From Lepiota brunneoincarnata (lineage: Eukaryota; Basidiomycota; Agaricomycetes; Agaricales; Agaricaceae): a stretch of DNA of 64,000 nucleotides. The position numbers were made by a program, and so were the translations under genes. Positions 34,691 to 47,228 of the stretch are shown here, in pieces. The DNA lies in assembly GCA_023014365.1 (NCBI GenBank), contig JAEBUN010000010.1:62001-126000 (forward strand), given 5' to 3'. The notes beneath the pieces were generated by a model, which made no database searches, was not told the DNA's origin, and saw only the letters and a list, made by a program, of their open reading frames with translations. Positions within the stretch are counted from its first letter, which is position 1. Each line of letters opens with the position of its first letter.

Positions 34691-35400
34691 ACCTACGATT
34701 TGTGCTGTGGTGGAAGAGGAAGTGAAGGTGGGGGGATGCTTTGGGAGGTTGTGGGCTAGGCTTGCTGTGTGTGTTGAGGAGGAGGGGTGTGTGAGTTTGT
34801 GTGCGAGGAGGAGGCCAGTGGGGGACGAGTTCTGAGAAGGCTGCTTTGTATATTTGATATAGCTGTGAATGATTCCTTGCCATGGTTTTGTAGTTGTTCT
34901 CAAACCTGACGGATGTTCGATAGCAACTTGTTTTCATCCCGTTCGTTTGAAGCCGCTGAGTAACGTCCTCTGAATTCTAAGAACCGGTATGGGATCCCAC
35001 GAGATGAGGGCCCCGCACACGCAGAACTAGTCTCATCGATGACGGTTAGCGATGGCGTTTCATTATCAGTACCGTTGGAGCGCCGATCTGAGAGAGTATC
35101 ACGATGGGTCTCTCACTCTGTTCCCCGTGCCGCAAACACCTTTGAACCCAGTCCTCCGCAGCAGATAAAATCTCTAATAAAGCGAGCCCCCGCGTGTCCC
35201 ATATCCGGCAGACAATCCTAGACTTAGTATATATCCACTAGCGCTATGCGGTTCAGGTTCGGTTTAGCTGATATCCATTGTTGAAGGAGGCTGGGGGAAT
35301 TGGCAAGGCGTTGAGAGAACGCGGTCCGATACAGGAACCCAGGTGCACCTTGAAAGGTCAATGTCAGAGGGGCACCAGCGCCCCCCTGACAGAACCCCAT
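34691..35400. other. Spacer, no gene supported
   Basis: 3' flank of the LRR-type gene with G-rich sequence, then unremarkable spacer. No coding evidence. Confidence 0.4.
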
Positions 35401-35419
35401 CAATTTGAAGCCTTGCACA

Positions 35420-35770
35420 TGGTGACAGATCCGTCCGACACTTCGACACCTTACTGTCATCTTCTTGATCAGCCCTACATCTACAAGACTACAAGAACTT
35501 GCGGTCGCTTCTAGCCTATCATGGAGGCAATACAGCCTCCATGATGATCGCAACAGTGATAGATAACTCCACAGCCAAGAGGAAACAAGTCATGCCCAGA
35601 GATAAGGGCCGCTGGACCTCTCTGTGTTTCGGTGGATTAGAAAGTGAAAGCGGGATTCTTGAGTACGTTGAGGCGTGTGTGTGTGTGTGTGTGTGTGTGA
35701 GTGTATGAGTGAATGAAAGGGGTCTGAGAAGATTGCTTTGCATGCTTGAACGATCTCGCGACCAGTGTGC
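35420..35770 (+). pseudogene. Decayed partial copy of the 3' end of the LRR-type gene at 33488-34690
   Basis: The block CTACAAGAACTTGCGGTCGC followed by CAGCCTCCATGATG, then AGCCAAGAGGaAA and, after a GT-rich stretch, GTCTGAGAAGATTGCTTTG parallels bases 34536-34850 of the intact gene and its 3' flank in the same order. The frame is broken, and the Met-Met and Ala-Lys-Arg codons survive (ASMMIATVIDNSTAKRKQ). The copy therefore includes untranslated sequence, so it arose from a DNA-level duplication. Confidence 0.65.
35672..35700. repeat. (GT)n microsatellite
   Basis: About 13 GT units inside the decayed LRR gene copy. The corresponding place in the intact gene's flank is also GT-rich (GGTGTGTGAGTTTGTGTG near 34785), so the run probably expanded from it. 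Confidence 0.85.
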
Positions 35771-38378
35771 ACGAAATTATATTTGATGGCCCCGACAAAC
35801 GTTCGTGCATCCCGTTGTGCCACATAACCACCGACGCCCGGGACACGTCGTTGGTGTCCCCGAATCATTGGTGCCTAAGGGTTGCGTTCAATATAACTCT
35901 GCACACATCCGCCGATGGAAGATATCTCCTTGTATGGCGTATTTATCAATGAAACCAAGCTCCGCAGCGCCGTTGGCACATCATGCGATGTCACTTTTGG
36001 AAAGGATCAACGCTTCCAGCTCCTGTGATCCCGATCACGTTCGGGGCGTCCGCCGGGCTGCCTCCGGCTGTTGTGTGTGTGCTAAGTCTTCGATCTTCTG
36101 GGATTTGCAAAATATCAGAACTGAGCAGATCACCCATCACTGGTGCTCCATGGTGAGGTGATTTCATAGAGGGTAGTAGTAGTAGTAGTACTACGTCCGA
36201 TGGTAGGTCACCCCTACTCACCTTCATGGAGATCAATCCTAGAGTAAGCGAAATCTTCTACCAACTGTTTGAGAAGTGACTGATCTCCAGTTCAACATAA
36301 AATTAGCCGGCGGGTGATTCTGCCACCGTTCGGGAAGAAGGAGAAACAGCCCCTTTGTCGCTGTACATGTCGGGGAACCGACCTGTGAGTCTGACGTCCG
36401 GTATGAGTGGGCGTGACTCGCTCACCTGCACCACGGGGTCGAGAGATTTGAGGTGGCGGGGTAGGCGGGGTACTCGGAGCAGAGTAGATGATGGGAGAGG
36501 TCTAGGGCATCTTTTGATCATTCCAACAGTGTTTGCCGCTGATCGCCGGTTCCCCCAATAATGAAATAAGACTGCGATTGGTCGGTACGCAAGCTATGTG
36601 AGCATTGGACCAAAAGCCTGGGGAAAGGGGGAAGGGGCAGTATGGGGGGCGAGGTCAAGTGTGAGCCTAAGACTTTGGTGGTAAAACTGATTCCTAAATC
36701 CCAACTAAACTGCGTTTGGGTCGACGAGGGGGTTGTCCCGAATGAGCCGCTCAGCAATAATTAGAGTTAGCCGCGCCCTGGACTAACTTTGGACCTGTGC
36801 CAAGAGCGTCAAAGTCGTGGAGCTATCTCATCGCCTCGATGTTGAATGTGGCGACACGCCAATCGTTGAGGCGTTTGAGACCAACTGATAGTGCGGGCTC
36901 TTATGTTCAGCCGTTTGAAATCTTTCGTTTGTTCTTACTGGTCTAGGAGTGCCGAGTCTCAATTGCTGCGCGTTTCGGTATCTACCAAGAAGCGTCAATT
37001 GCCGAGAATGAACTTCTTCCCGCTCTCTCTCAGTATGGTGACGAGGGGCTGTGCAGAGGGAGCGAGGGATACTATGGAAAGAAAATAGGCGTTGGTTGGG
37101 CGACTCCTCTGGCAGGGGCGCCCTCACGTCCGGAGAGCACAGCCAATGCGAAAACAGAATCCGGAAGCAAAGTGGAGGACATAAGCGTACGATCGGTATG
37201 CAACCTTGGCCCTTGTCCGTGGGAGGTATGACATCTTTTTAGGCAGTGTTGCAAAGCGGAACCGTCGCCTATCCGAATTATACGACCCCGTCCAACCTAT
37301 TCATTCCAACACACAGGGTCTGCAGAAATAATTGTATATTAGAGTACAGTCGGGGTGTTCGGAGATGGGGTCACTGGTACAGGAACTCATACGGTTCACG
37401 AATGCGTGCAACCTGTTACCACAAGTAAACCATGTACAAAGTAGATAGTATGTGGACCTCTGTTTGTGGTTTTTTTTTTTGGACTGATGCAACTCCGTCA
37501 TTGGGGCAAGCCCGGTCGCTAGTTACGGTCTCAATACCAAATAGGCAGGTTCCGGGTACGGTGAAACCATGCCGTTTAGATCAGTGTTCCCGAATGCAAC
37601 TGATGGCGGCTCCCTTATCATCCACAAAGCCCAGGGAGTAAGTGAGCTATTCAGCGAAGGACACAAAGCCCAGGCAGATTTTAAAGGATCACGGGCTGTG
37701 CCAGGTCTTTGACACGGAGGACGCAAGTGGCCATGTAGGTATGCCGGATCGCGAGAGGGCGGTGAGGTCCGATGATATCAAAATATAGGCAGGTACTGTG
37801 ATCGAGAATATGTCTAAAGCACTCTCGCATATGCGTATGTATGAGGACCATCAATTGCTGATACAAAAGGGTGGAGAGGACGCTTGCGTTTGATGATGGG
37901 AGACTTGGGGTATAGGTTGAAACAAACGAAGCGTGATGTGATAATGATAATCAATACGAATAAATTGCGCGCATATCAAATCCTTTGTATTGGGGAAGTC
38001 AGCTCGTGGTGCATGAGACATGTAGGTTTCCCTTGCGATGGGAAATAAGTCTACAAGGGAAGGGGGATAGAGAGGGAAAAAGGGAAGACTGCGGGAGACT
38101 AACGGGGTGCCAAATGATGGATGTTGATGATGTGCGCCGAGGGTCGGAGCTTGAAGTTGGGGGGAGAACAACAAAGACACACAAGCTGATCTCCTCTCTC
38201 CCATCTCACCACTGTCACCACGCACCGCCTCGGCCGTTCCTCAGAGGTGAGAACCCTTGTCGCTATTTCCTCCTTGGTGAACTGCCTCACCGTATCCTGT
38301 GCATCCATCATCTTGCAAGATTCTCCCTGTTAGATTCTATACATTCAACGCGCATATCGCTCCCATTCCAAAACACAA
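35771..38378. other. Long gene-poor stretch
   Basis: About 2.6 kb without a supported gene. It contains a short (AGT)n run at about 36173-36190 and many short frames without domains. The last 150 bp before 38379 (TC-rich, CATTCAACGCGCATATCGC) look like the promoter and leader of the zinc-finger gene. Confidence 0.4.
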
Positions 38379-41032
38379 ATGGACATCTCCCCCACCCACA
38401 ACGACTCTCCTCATATAAGCGAGTTCGACCTCGTCCCTCCCTCTCCTCTCTCAGCTCAACGCGATCTTGACTCTCATCAGTCGCCCTTTGGTCAGGACTT
38501 GAGTTTTGGCAACTCTCTCGGCTCGCCCTCCTTCAACGGCTCTTATCACTCTCCCTACTCCGTCCACTCTGAATTGAGCTACGCTGGGGACCACGACATC
38601 AACTTTAGCATTCTTGACGACGACAGCAACATCGGTCTTGGCCTGCGCCCAGAGTACGACCCCACAGATTTTGACGCCCCTCACACCTCGTCCTCCCTCC
38701 TGATTTACAGCGATAGCGACTACATGCCTCACTATTCCACCCTCTCCGTCTCCAGCACTGATCTGCGCAACAACCCCCCACACGACTACAGCTCTCCTTC
38801 AAGCAATGCGAGCGGCAACGACGATCTTAACGACAGACGCTCCCGCGCGTCTTCGGTTTCCTCCAACAATGCCAACCCTTACTCACCTTCTCCACGCCTC
38901 GAAGTCGCACAATCCTTTGAGAACTTGACCTTTCACTCACCCAATTGGGGTACGGAGCCTCTCCCCCAAGTTTCCCACTCGCCCATCCCTCAGAAGCCTA
39001 CATCGCCCCCTCGTCTTCTTATGCCCGATAACTATCCCCCAGACGCCCAACCTCCTCCAAAAATCAATGCACCAGCTGGTGATGGTGGGTTCGGGGGACC
39101 ACATTTTAATATTGTACCAGCAACTCCCGTCAGTGGCGGTGGATCAGCGGGTAACTCTGTACCCTTCCAGACAACCCTGCAGACACTACACCAAGGTCCG
39201 TTTCTGTTCTGTTGTAGTACTTCGGTCCAAATTTAGCTCACATATCCTTGTCTCCATGGCAGGCTCGGCTCTGGGTCTCCAATCGCAGCGGTGGCATGGT
39301 GTTGATCAACAATCGACAACAGCCCCGGGACAATCATCCAATTCTGTTCCCCCGGATCAGGAATTCACATTTCCTCCTCAGGCCACGCATAGTCATGACA
39401 ATACGATTAATTCCACCACAACCTCGACTGTTTCCACATCTCGCGTCGGCCGAATATCAGATGATAGTGCAGTGGTGAATGACGGCAACTACCTATTTCT
39501 ACCCTCCCATCCGCAGAGGACAAGGAGCAAGTCTGACACCTCGCGTGAACTTCCCACTTGGGACCAAGGACTCATGCAACCGCAACAACGCCAAGCTCAG
39601 CACCTGGACAGCAGTGCCATGGTGGATGAGCAGACCGTTAATATGAACGATGTCTTGCCGGGCGCTCAGCAACCTCAACTCAACCAAGCGTTCACCTTTG
39701 GCCAAGGAACCAAACCCCCCAACAATAACTTCCTCTCCCCTGACCTCAATTCCATCCGGCGTTCCAAGTCGGACACTGGCGCCAGACCTGCACATCATCG
39801 CCAATCCCGCTCTGAAGATATTCGAGGGAGCAACCTGATTCCTCCTCCCTCTCACCCCGGTCACCAACACTCGCAATCTCAATCGTCTGGCCAATTCCTC
39901 TTCCCCCCTTCACACACTGGGCAGATGGAGTTTCTCTCTCCTAACCAGCAACAGTTTTATAATGGCGGCACAGGGTCGCCCGATGGCCCCCTCCCTCCAA
40001 TCAGCTCTATTTCACCCGGCAACCAACGTTCGGTATCTCCTGGGCGCCCACTTGTGTCCAGTCCAGGACATATGCGACGGGCATCAAGTGGGACCAGGAG
40101 CGAGCGAGGAGCAGAGACATGGTCTGCGGCCGGCGGACCTCCAATTGTGACTAGTCGAGTTAGCCCCTATCCTAGTCCCCACGCAAGTCCCCGCCCGCGC
40201 TATAATGAGCTCCCACAGGATGACACCTCTGTGAGGATGGGTCTTGATTACGTTGGTGCCAACTTTGCTTCTGGGTCCGGTCTGCTTGGGGTGGACGGTT
40301 TTACAGCTCCACAGCCGCAACAAACACAAGGGTATGGGCCAGGTTATAGTTACTCTGGAACGTATACTCCGAGCAGCACTGGTGCCAGTGCGTACCATAC
40401 ACCCGGAGCGTCGCCATCGCCGGCCCCACCTCTCCCACTTGATACATCCGTGCCCAAGCCAAATGTAACGACAGGGAGAACGGCCAATGCAAGCCATAAA
40501 CGAAGGAAGCAGGAAGCTACCTTTGTATGCCCTGTTCCTGGCTGTGGAAGTACGTTTACTAGAAGTTTCAACCTGAAAGGTGGGTAGTTTTTTTGTTTGG
40601 GCCCCATGCCGTACAGTGTGCTGATTGCAATATTTTAGGTCACATAAGGTCGCACAATGAGGAAAAGCCATTCCAGTGTCACTGGCCCGGATGTGGTAAA
40701 GGATTTGCGAGACAGCACGACTGCAAGCGCCACGAGCAACTGCATACTAATTATAGACCCTTCAACTGCGAGGGATGTGGGAAGCAATTTGCTCGCATGG
40801 ATGCTCTCAACCGACATTGTGAGTACATGTGCTATTAGATAAGATTCAGTCTAATGACACATTTCTAGTGCGTTCTGAAGGTGGAGCGGACTGCCAGAAG
40901 CTACAGGAAGCGAGTGGCAATATGACCGGACTGCAGAACGGTAATGTAGACGCGGAGGCAGGCAGGGACGGAGTTGGTGGTGCGACGAAGATGGAAGACA
41001 AGAAGAACTGGAATGGTAGTGTTGCCTTATAG
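38379..41032 (+). CDS. C2H2 zinc-finger transcription factor (Swi5/Ace2/Crz1-like finger array)
   Basis: Nuclear DNA-binding regulator. Exons 38379-39195, 39263-40579, 40639-40818 and 40869-41032. A long Ser/Pro/Gln-rich activation-type region (about 700 residues, several PxxP and SPxx motifs) is followed by three fingers: [38 protein letters not shown] and [17 protein letters not shown]. The third finger ends in LRSEGGADC in place of the usual second His, like the last finger of Swi5/Ace2-type factors. Introns interrupt fingers 1 and 3. The short tail after the fingers is acidic and ends at VAL. The block [16 protein letters not shown] repeats twice and could be a phosphorylation region. A calcium- or cell-cycle-linked role is possible by similarity only. 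Confidence 0.85.
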
Positions 41033-41305
41033 CGACCGCTTTGCCAGGTGTCTTCCCTTATTCGCTATCTATCTTACTTCTCGTGGTTATATGCGCATGT
41101 ATCGATATTCTTTCCTTTCGTTCCTTCGCATCTCTGCTTCTATCATACACATAAATGTGGACTTTAAAGGAATTGTTTTGTTTTTGTTCTATAATTTCGT
41201 TCGCTATTTGTTATGCTATTCTCGTATAGAACTTGCACAGACTATTACACGTGACTTGCATTACTTGACCGCTCCTCTACCACTGTACTCATCTTGTATA
41301 ACAAC

Positions 41306-42679
41306 ATGCCGCCAAAAAAGCAGCCATCGAGCTCATCTAGTAAGGTCCAGGAGGACAAGGTGCGGCGGGACATTTGAGTTGAGTCAAATTTGCACTCATT
41401 TATCCCCCCATAGACCTTTGGCATGAAAAATGTCAGTGCCCTATATAAATTGTAGTGATAAAATCTAATACATGAACACAGAAAAACAAATCTGCCAAAG
41501 TCCAGAAGCAAGTCGCCCAGATCCAGGCCCAGCAAGCTATCGCCGGTAAATCGCGAGCGGTGATCGAGAAGGAGAAGGAGAAGGAGCTGCGGGCGAAGCA
41601 AAAGGCCGAAGAGGATAAACGGAAGAAGGAGGCTGCAGCGATATTTAACCCTGTCCAAGCACAAAAGGTGCCGTTTGGGGTGGATCCCAAGACGGTGTTG
41701 TGTGCGTTTTTCAAGGCGGGGACGTGTGAGAAGGGAGTCAAGTGTAAGTTTAGTCATGATTTGGATGTGGGGAGGAGAGTGGAGAAGAAGAATTTGTATG
41801 AGGATAGTCGGGAGGAGAAGATGGAGGGTGAGTACGCGGATGTCTACTTTTTTTTTTTTTTTTTTTGCTCTTTTTGAGTTTGAGCGGTTTGTTATTTGTA
41901 GATACGATGGATCAGTGGGACGAGGAAAAGCTGCGCAGGGTTGTGCTTTCGAAACATGGGAATCCACGAACAACGACAGACGTGCGTTCATCCCCCCATC
42001 CCCCCTTCCCCCTTTGTTTGGGGATTGTTAAAAAAAAAAAACTGATTCGTTGCCCCTCCCTTAGATTGTATGCAAGTTCTTCATCGAGGCTATCGAAAGC
42101 CAAAAGTTCGGGTGGTTCTGGGAATGTCCGAATGGCGAGAGTTGCCAGTACCGACACGCACTACCACCTGGTTTCGTGCTCAAATCGCAAAAGAAGGCCA
42201 TGGATGAGGCGGCAAAGGCGAATACTATTTCACTTGAAGAGTTTCTTGAAGTTGAGAGGCATAAACTCGGAACGAATCTTACGCCTGTTACGCCAGAGAC
42301 GTTTGCGATATGGAAGAAGACGAGGATGGATAAGAAGGAGGCGGAGCAGGAGGCGATGAAGAAGGCCAAGGAGGTGCAGAACACTGCGGGGAAGAGTTCG
42401 GGCATGAGTGGACGAGACTTGGTGAGTTGTCTTTTTTTTTTTTTCTTTGGACTTGGATTGCGGGGGTTGATATGAGGGTATAACTAGTTCCAATACAATC
42501 CCGAATGGTTCGAGGACGAAGACGATGGAGACCAAGGGGAAGACTGGGACCTTACCCAGTACCGGAAGCAGAAGGAAGAGGAGGATCTGGTGGCGGAGGA
42601 GCTTCGCATTACGAATCTCGCTCTGCAGGGTGGTTCGGTACAAGGAACTGCAGAGGGCAGTGGAGGTGGCCGGGCTTAA
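41306..42679 (+). CDS. TMA46: TMA46 (ZC3H15/DFRP1) CCCH zinc-finger translation factor
   Basis: Partner of the DRG1/RBG1 GTPase on ribosomes (family knowledge). Exons 41306-41359, 41414-41431, 41482-41827, 41902-41981, 42065-42421 and 42488-42679. The start [17 protein letters not shown], the basic coiled stretch after [20 protein letters not shown] finger 1 ([19 protein letters not shown]), the second finger ([10 protein letters not shown]...[11 protein letters not shown]), then the DFRP region and the acidic C-terminus ([17 protein letters not shown]) are all in order. Exon 2 is an 18-nt microexon coding TFGMKN, needed to complete the conserved N-terminus. All joins keep frame. The gene is convergent with CWC2, with 168 bp between stop codons. 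Confidence 0.95.
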
Positions 42680-42847
42680 GCGTCCTAACCTCTTTTTTTT
42701 CCGAAGTTGCCTACATTTTTTTCTGTCCACACAATTTTGCCTTTGATTAATACATGGCAAGTCCCAGTGCATCAATAATAGACTATATGTTTAAAATACA
42801 CAAATCTAGCGGCAGCACAGTATGGTATAGAAATGGGGTGGAGTATC

Positions 42848-44173
42848 TTAGTCGTCGTCGTCGTCTTCACTACCGTAGCCCGCCAACCCAAGGCCACCAG
42901 GTAGTGATTTCGGCTGTGCTGATGGCACTTTTACTTGCGGTTGAAAATGATGAGGCCCGTCCCTCTTTCGAATATCTGCAAAGTATTTGAGTCCTTCCAA
43001 AGCGTCGGCACTCAGTAGCCCTGTGGGTTTGGGTGGCCCTTGGTCTGCAACAGGCTGTGCCGGTTGTGGTGGCGATGGTGGCTCGTCTTCACTGTCCCTG
43101 CTCGCATCGCCGTCCTCGATCTCTAATCGCCTTCGCTTGTTTTCGTATTGTTCCGTTATTTCGCCCTCGTCATCCAGGACATCACCATCTTCGAGCGCTC
43201 TCACCGCGCGCATGGCATTCACTATGCGAGGATCCATACGGGCTCGGATAGCTTCCTGACCAAGGTCTTCTAGCCGGCGTTTCTCTGCTACCTTTTGAGT
43301 GGGGTTGGGGTCTTCAGTTGCCCATCGAACGTTTAGGATTTCATCGTTGTCGAGTGACTGGCATGCCATTGCTTCTTTTGCAAACTGCGCAGGGAGTTCT
43401 GAAACGTATGTCACGAACGCGACGCTGCGGTATTGTAGCACACGGACTATCCCCGTCCGTCAGTATCGCAGCAACCGTAAACTGGAACACAGGACTCACT
43501 CCTTTCAATATCACCCCACTCCCTGAAATGCCTTATAACGACCTCTTCTGTCTCAGGTCCGGTGCCTGTCTCCTTGATTCGGCCAACATAAAGCGTCCGG
43601 TTCTGCCTATTGAAGCTACCAACGCCTCCCATGTCATCACGATAGTCTGCAAATTTGTCGCGAGCAAAACAGTCTTTGGATGTGTCGGGGAGGGCGTTCA
43701 CGGCTGACGGGAGACAGTGAAGGTATTCGCATTCCCACCCGTATGGACAGCAACCACGGGCAAAAAAGAGGCAGATGTACTTGTTGCCTGTTGTGTTTGC
43801 ACGGGTGAGGCCCGAGTCGAGTTTTATTTGACAGCGAGTCTGGGATTTTGTTTTGCTTGAAGGATCTGTTAGCCCGTGGCTGCTAGGAAACTATGTTGGA
43901 ACATACTTGGAGTAGTTGTCTTCTCTGTCTCCGCCTGCCCACTTATTATACCAAATATCTATCGAGTAGGTCAACAGCAGTACTCAGTCGGGGAAAGACA
44001 TTAGACCCACTGTACTCCTTGCCAGTCTGGACAGTTTCTGTCTTGACGACGTCGCCTGCCTTGACCTGTTTACGGGCAGGTCTGAGTTTCTTGGGTGGTC
44101 GTGGTGCCTGCTTTGCACGGATTTCTGGCGGCTGCTGCTGCTGCTCCTCTGCCGGCGTCTCGTTGCTGCTCAT
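42848..44173 (-). CDS. CWC2: Pre-mRNA-splicing factor CWC2 (RBM22-like)
   Basis: Spliceosomal protein contacting U6 snRNA in the NineTeen complex. Exons 44173-44011, 43958-43907 and later ones ending near 43490 and at 42848. Order: Gln run and Pro/Lys-rich start (MSSNETPAEEQQQQPPEIRA); the Torus/CCCH domain (YNIWYNKWAGGDREDNY, then CLFFARGCCPYGWECEYLHC); the connector with DCFARDKFADYRDDMGGVGS; and the RRM with RNP2 RTLYVGRI and RNP1-like RSVAFVTYVS. A charged C-terminal tail follows, ending in an Asp run. The RRM intron has donor GTGAGT after GDIER. The start lies 88 bp from the divergent LRR gene, so the promoter is probably shared. Confidence 0.93.
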
Positions 44174-44261
44174 GGCTGATTCCACCCTACGAGTGTTGCG
44201 TGACACCAATAATGCTGCATATGTCACATGCTGGCGTGACCCCTCCTCCAAGTACCCACTC
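44174..44261. promoter_or_regulatory. Compact bidirectional promoter, CWC2 / LRRC40-like gene
   Basis: Only 88 bases separate the two divergent start codons (ATG at 44173 on the minus strand, ATG at 44262 on the plus strand). Any core elements must be shared or lie inside the coding sequence. No TATA-like box was seen. Confidence 0.5.
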
Positions 44262-47118
44262 ATGTCGCGCATCCCACAGCCTTCCTCATCCCGCACTCCG
44301 TCCGCAGTGAAGACGCCGACAACACCCACGACACCCACTAGGCCCCGTATAGCCGTACCCACTGCAAAAACCCCTGCTTCTGTTCGAACCCGTACACAGT
44401 CCACTACGCGAGGAATTTCAAGTTCCGCGGCGGGGACGCCGAAGCCAGGTCTACTGAGCACTCCTGCCGGACGCAAAGCTGGGTCTACGTTGTCTCTTAA
44501 GCCTAAGTCCGCGACGCCTAAACCGACGTCTCCGACGAAGACCAGACCCACAGTAAATAATGGGACAACGCAAGAAAAGACACCAAGTACACCCTCGATG
44601 AACCTCCGCGAAGCCATTGCTCTCAAACGCGCAGAGGCTAAGAAGGCTCAAACCAGACCTGATGGTGGGCTTGACACGATGTTAAACCTCGAGGATGCAC
44701 TCCCTTCCCACGCGATCCCACTCCGCGAGGACGAAGATATACTTGGTCGGGCCTCATTGAGGGAGACGATTGAGAAGGCCCGGAATACAGGTGATTAAAT
44801 GCTTTTTGTCCAGTTTTTGAGCATTGATCCCCACCACAAAGATTTCCGCAAGGTTCACTCAACCTTGCTACACGGTCATTGATGTGTCTCCCCTCCGCAC
44901 TGTTTGAAATCCACTTGAATATTACACCTGAACCCCTCAGGTCTGTCCCTGAGGAGCCGCAGCTACCCCTTGCGCCTGCGGAGACTCCAACTGGGAGGAG
45001 CTCGAGGAGAAATGCTCCTGCTTGGTTTGAAGCCCAGGACTTACAAGTAATAAAAGCCTGGAGTAACGAGATCCAGGAGATACAACATGAGATTTCTCTC
45101 TTTGGTTCGCTCAAAGTCTTGGATGTGAGTGTTCAGCGAAACACCTTATGGACGGGTTTTTTTTTTTTAACCTGATCCCCAGTTTCATAATAACAAATTA
45201 ATATCGATACCCGATTCAATCGCTGATTTATCCATGCTCACAAGCCTGAACCTTTCTCACAACCGGTTAACGACCCTTCCCACCAATCTCTTCGCACTGC
45301 CAGAACTGGCCAGCCTCAATGTTTCACATAACGAACTTACAAGCCTTCCACTTAACGCATATTTTGCATCCCAAGGCCACACCCGGAATAATCATAACAA
45401 GAGCTCCGACTTCTTTGCACCAGCTGTCATCAGAGCAACATCACCCCTGCCCAAGCTTCTTATTCTCGACGTATCCGACAATAAAATCACTGCTCAATCA
45501 ATCGATCTCGCTTTCCCTAAATCACTGACCAAGGTCGATTTATCAGAAAACCCCCTCGGACCATCGCAGTCCCTCTTGAAAACTCTAGCCACCCTTCCAC
45601 AACTCAAAGAGTTATCAATGGAAAAATCAGATATCGGCAACGAGTCCTTTCCCCTCGACCTCCTTCCCCACTCCCCATTCCCGAACCTCAAATTATTTGA
45701 CCTGGGCGAGACTAAGGTCACTTTGGATACCATTAGGGAAGCCTTGGGGGTTATGAAACAAGAACTTAGTCATGACTTCATCAAAGATGAAATTCCAGAT
45801 GGCGTCGTTCGCGTGATCGTCGGAAAGAAGGTCATTAAAGAGGCATGGGAGGTTGAGATGGACAAACGCACCAGGCACAGAGTCAACATAAGTCATGACC
45901 TGGGTGGAGATTGGGATGAGACCCCTCGACCAGCAAGTGTTTCTCCTGCACCATCATCTTCATCCAACGCCAACTCCGTACGTTCAACCGCGTCTCGATC
46001 GAGCAAATCCGTGCAGGAGATACTTAAAGAAGCTTGGGAGCTTGAGGCTGAAGCTGGACTCCTAACAGAAGGCGGTCAAAGACGAGCACGAGCCGCCGCC
46101 GCCGCAGCAGCAGCAGCACAGGAGCAAGAGAATAGAAGCGGCGATGGTGATGGAGTAGGTTTGGGTAGACCATTAACACTCTCGCGGTCCCCCAGCATCC
46201 CGAGCTTAGCCCTTTCCAATCCTCAGTATTACGACCAGGCTACGCAAACCCTCACCCTCCCACCCTCACAATCACCGAAATCCTCGAGCCATAACCGCAC
46301 GTTCTCACTTGCGACCAAGCTTCCTCCGTCATCGCTATCCCCTGCGGATGTCACAGTGCCTGTATACACACTCCCACTGAACGTGGTTGCAATCCAGCCC
46401 TTTGCACAGACGCTACGATCACTGATTCTCGTAAACAGGCGTGCAGATCGATCGTTTGCATTGCCACTGTCCCTGCCAACGGACCCGCAAGGTGTTTTGC
46501 CATGCCTCGAAGAACTGGACCTGGAAGGGTGCAATCTCTCCGATTCAGTACCCATCCTCCGGGATGATGTGCCATCGACACCATCGACACCCCCAACTCC
46601 CACTGGGAGGACAACTGAGCCCCTCCTCCCGCTTCTTGCCTCCCTATTCCCAAGCCTCAGCACACTCAACTTATCTTATAACATGCTGACTAGCGTTGCG
46701 TTGACGTATGAGTCGCTTTCCACCCTCATCCTCTCTTCTCCGGTCAGCGGCAACGGTGGTGTGCAGAAGCGAGGACTCCGACACCTGCGATTGCGCGGAA
46801 ATAAGGCCACGGACCTGGGTGGGCTTCAAACCCTTGCAGGGATGTTCAAGGGGAATCGAAATGTGCCGGAATGGAAGTTGGAGGAGCTAGATTTGCGGGA
46901 TAATGAGATCGGGCGGTTACCTGCGGAGGTCGGACTACTGCCTTTGGATGTGTTTTTGGTGGATGGAAATACGTGAGTCGCCTTGACGAGATGTTTGAAT
47001 TTATTGGTGGAAGCTGATGGTGGTGAATTGAACCAGGTTCCGAGTGCCCCAGAGGCGTGTGTGGGAGAGGGAAGGGACCAAAGGATTGTTAAGCTGGTTG
47101 AGGGGGCGAATTGAATAA
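44262..47118 (+). CDS. Leucine-rich-repeat protein, LRRC40-like
   Basis: Protein-interaction scaffold of unknown role, conserved in fungi. Exons 44262-44790, 44853-45124, 45183-46972 and 47037-47118. The N-terminal 150 residues are Thr/Pro/Lys-rich and disordered (SRTPSAVKTPTTPTTPTRP), like microtubule-associated tails. LRRs follow: LVISIPDSI-type repeats, LTSLNLSHNRLTTLPTNLFA, LASLNVSHNELTSLPL, LLILDVSDNKI and LTKVDLSENPLG. A long disordered insert with an Ala run of nine (near 46090-46120) comes next, then a second LRR block (LSTLNLSYNMLTSV, LEELDLRDNEIGRLPAEVG). The cap is GNTFRVPQRRVWE, ending GLLSWLRGRIE, as in LRRC40-type proteins. An earlier in-frame ATG at 44172 would overlap the CWC2 start codon, so 44262 is preferred. 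Confidence 0.88.
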
Positions 47119-47228
47119 GAGTTAGAGATGCAGCGCTAGGTCCCGGTCGCAGTTCACGCGTGGTTATGATTTCTCAGTATGACATTATGGCGAGTATGCT
47201 TTATGTTGATCCGCTCTTTCGAATAGAT

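Noticed and set aside
36173..36190. (AGT)n run with palindromic edge
   Set aside because: Too short and isolated to be more than a simple repeat.
40084..40671. 195-codon minus-strand frame
   Set aside because: Antisense to the Ser/Pro-rich zinc-finger exon.
42230..42775. 181-codon minus-strand frame over TMA46
   Set aside because: Opposite strand of a clearly conserved gene; Lys/Arg/Leu-rich shadow.
43946..44626. 226-codon minus-strand frame running from the LRR gene into CWC2
   Set aside because: Only its last part, from the ATG at 44173, is the real CWC2 first exon. The rest is antisense to the LRR gene's N-terminus.
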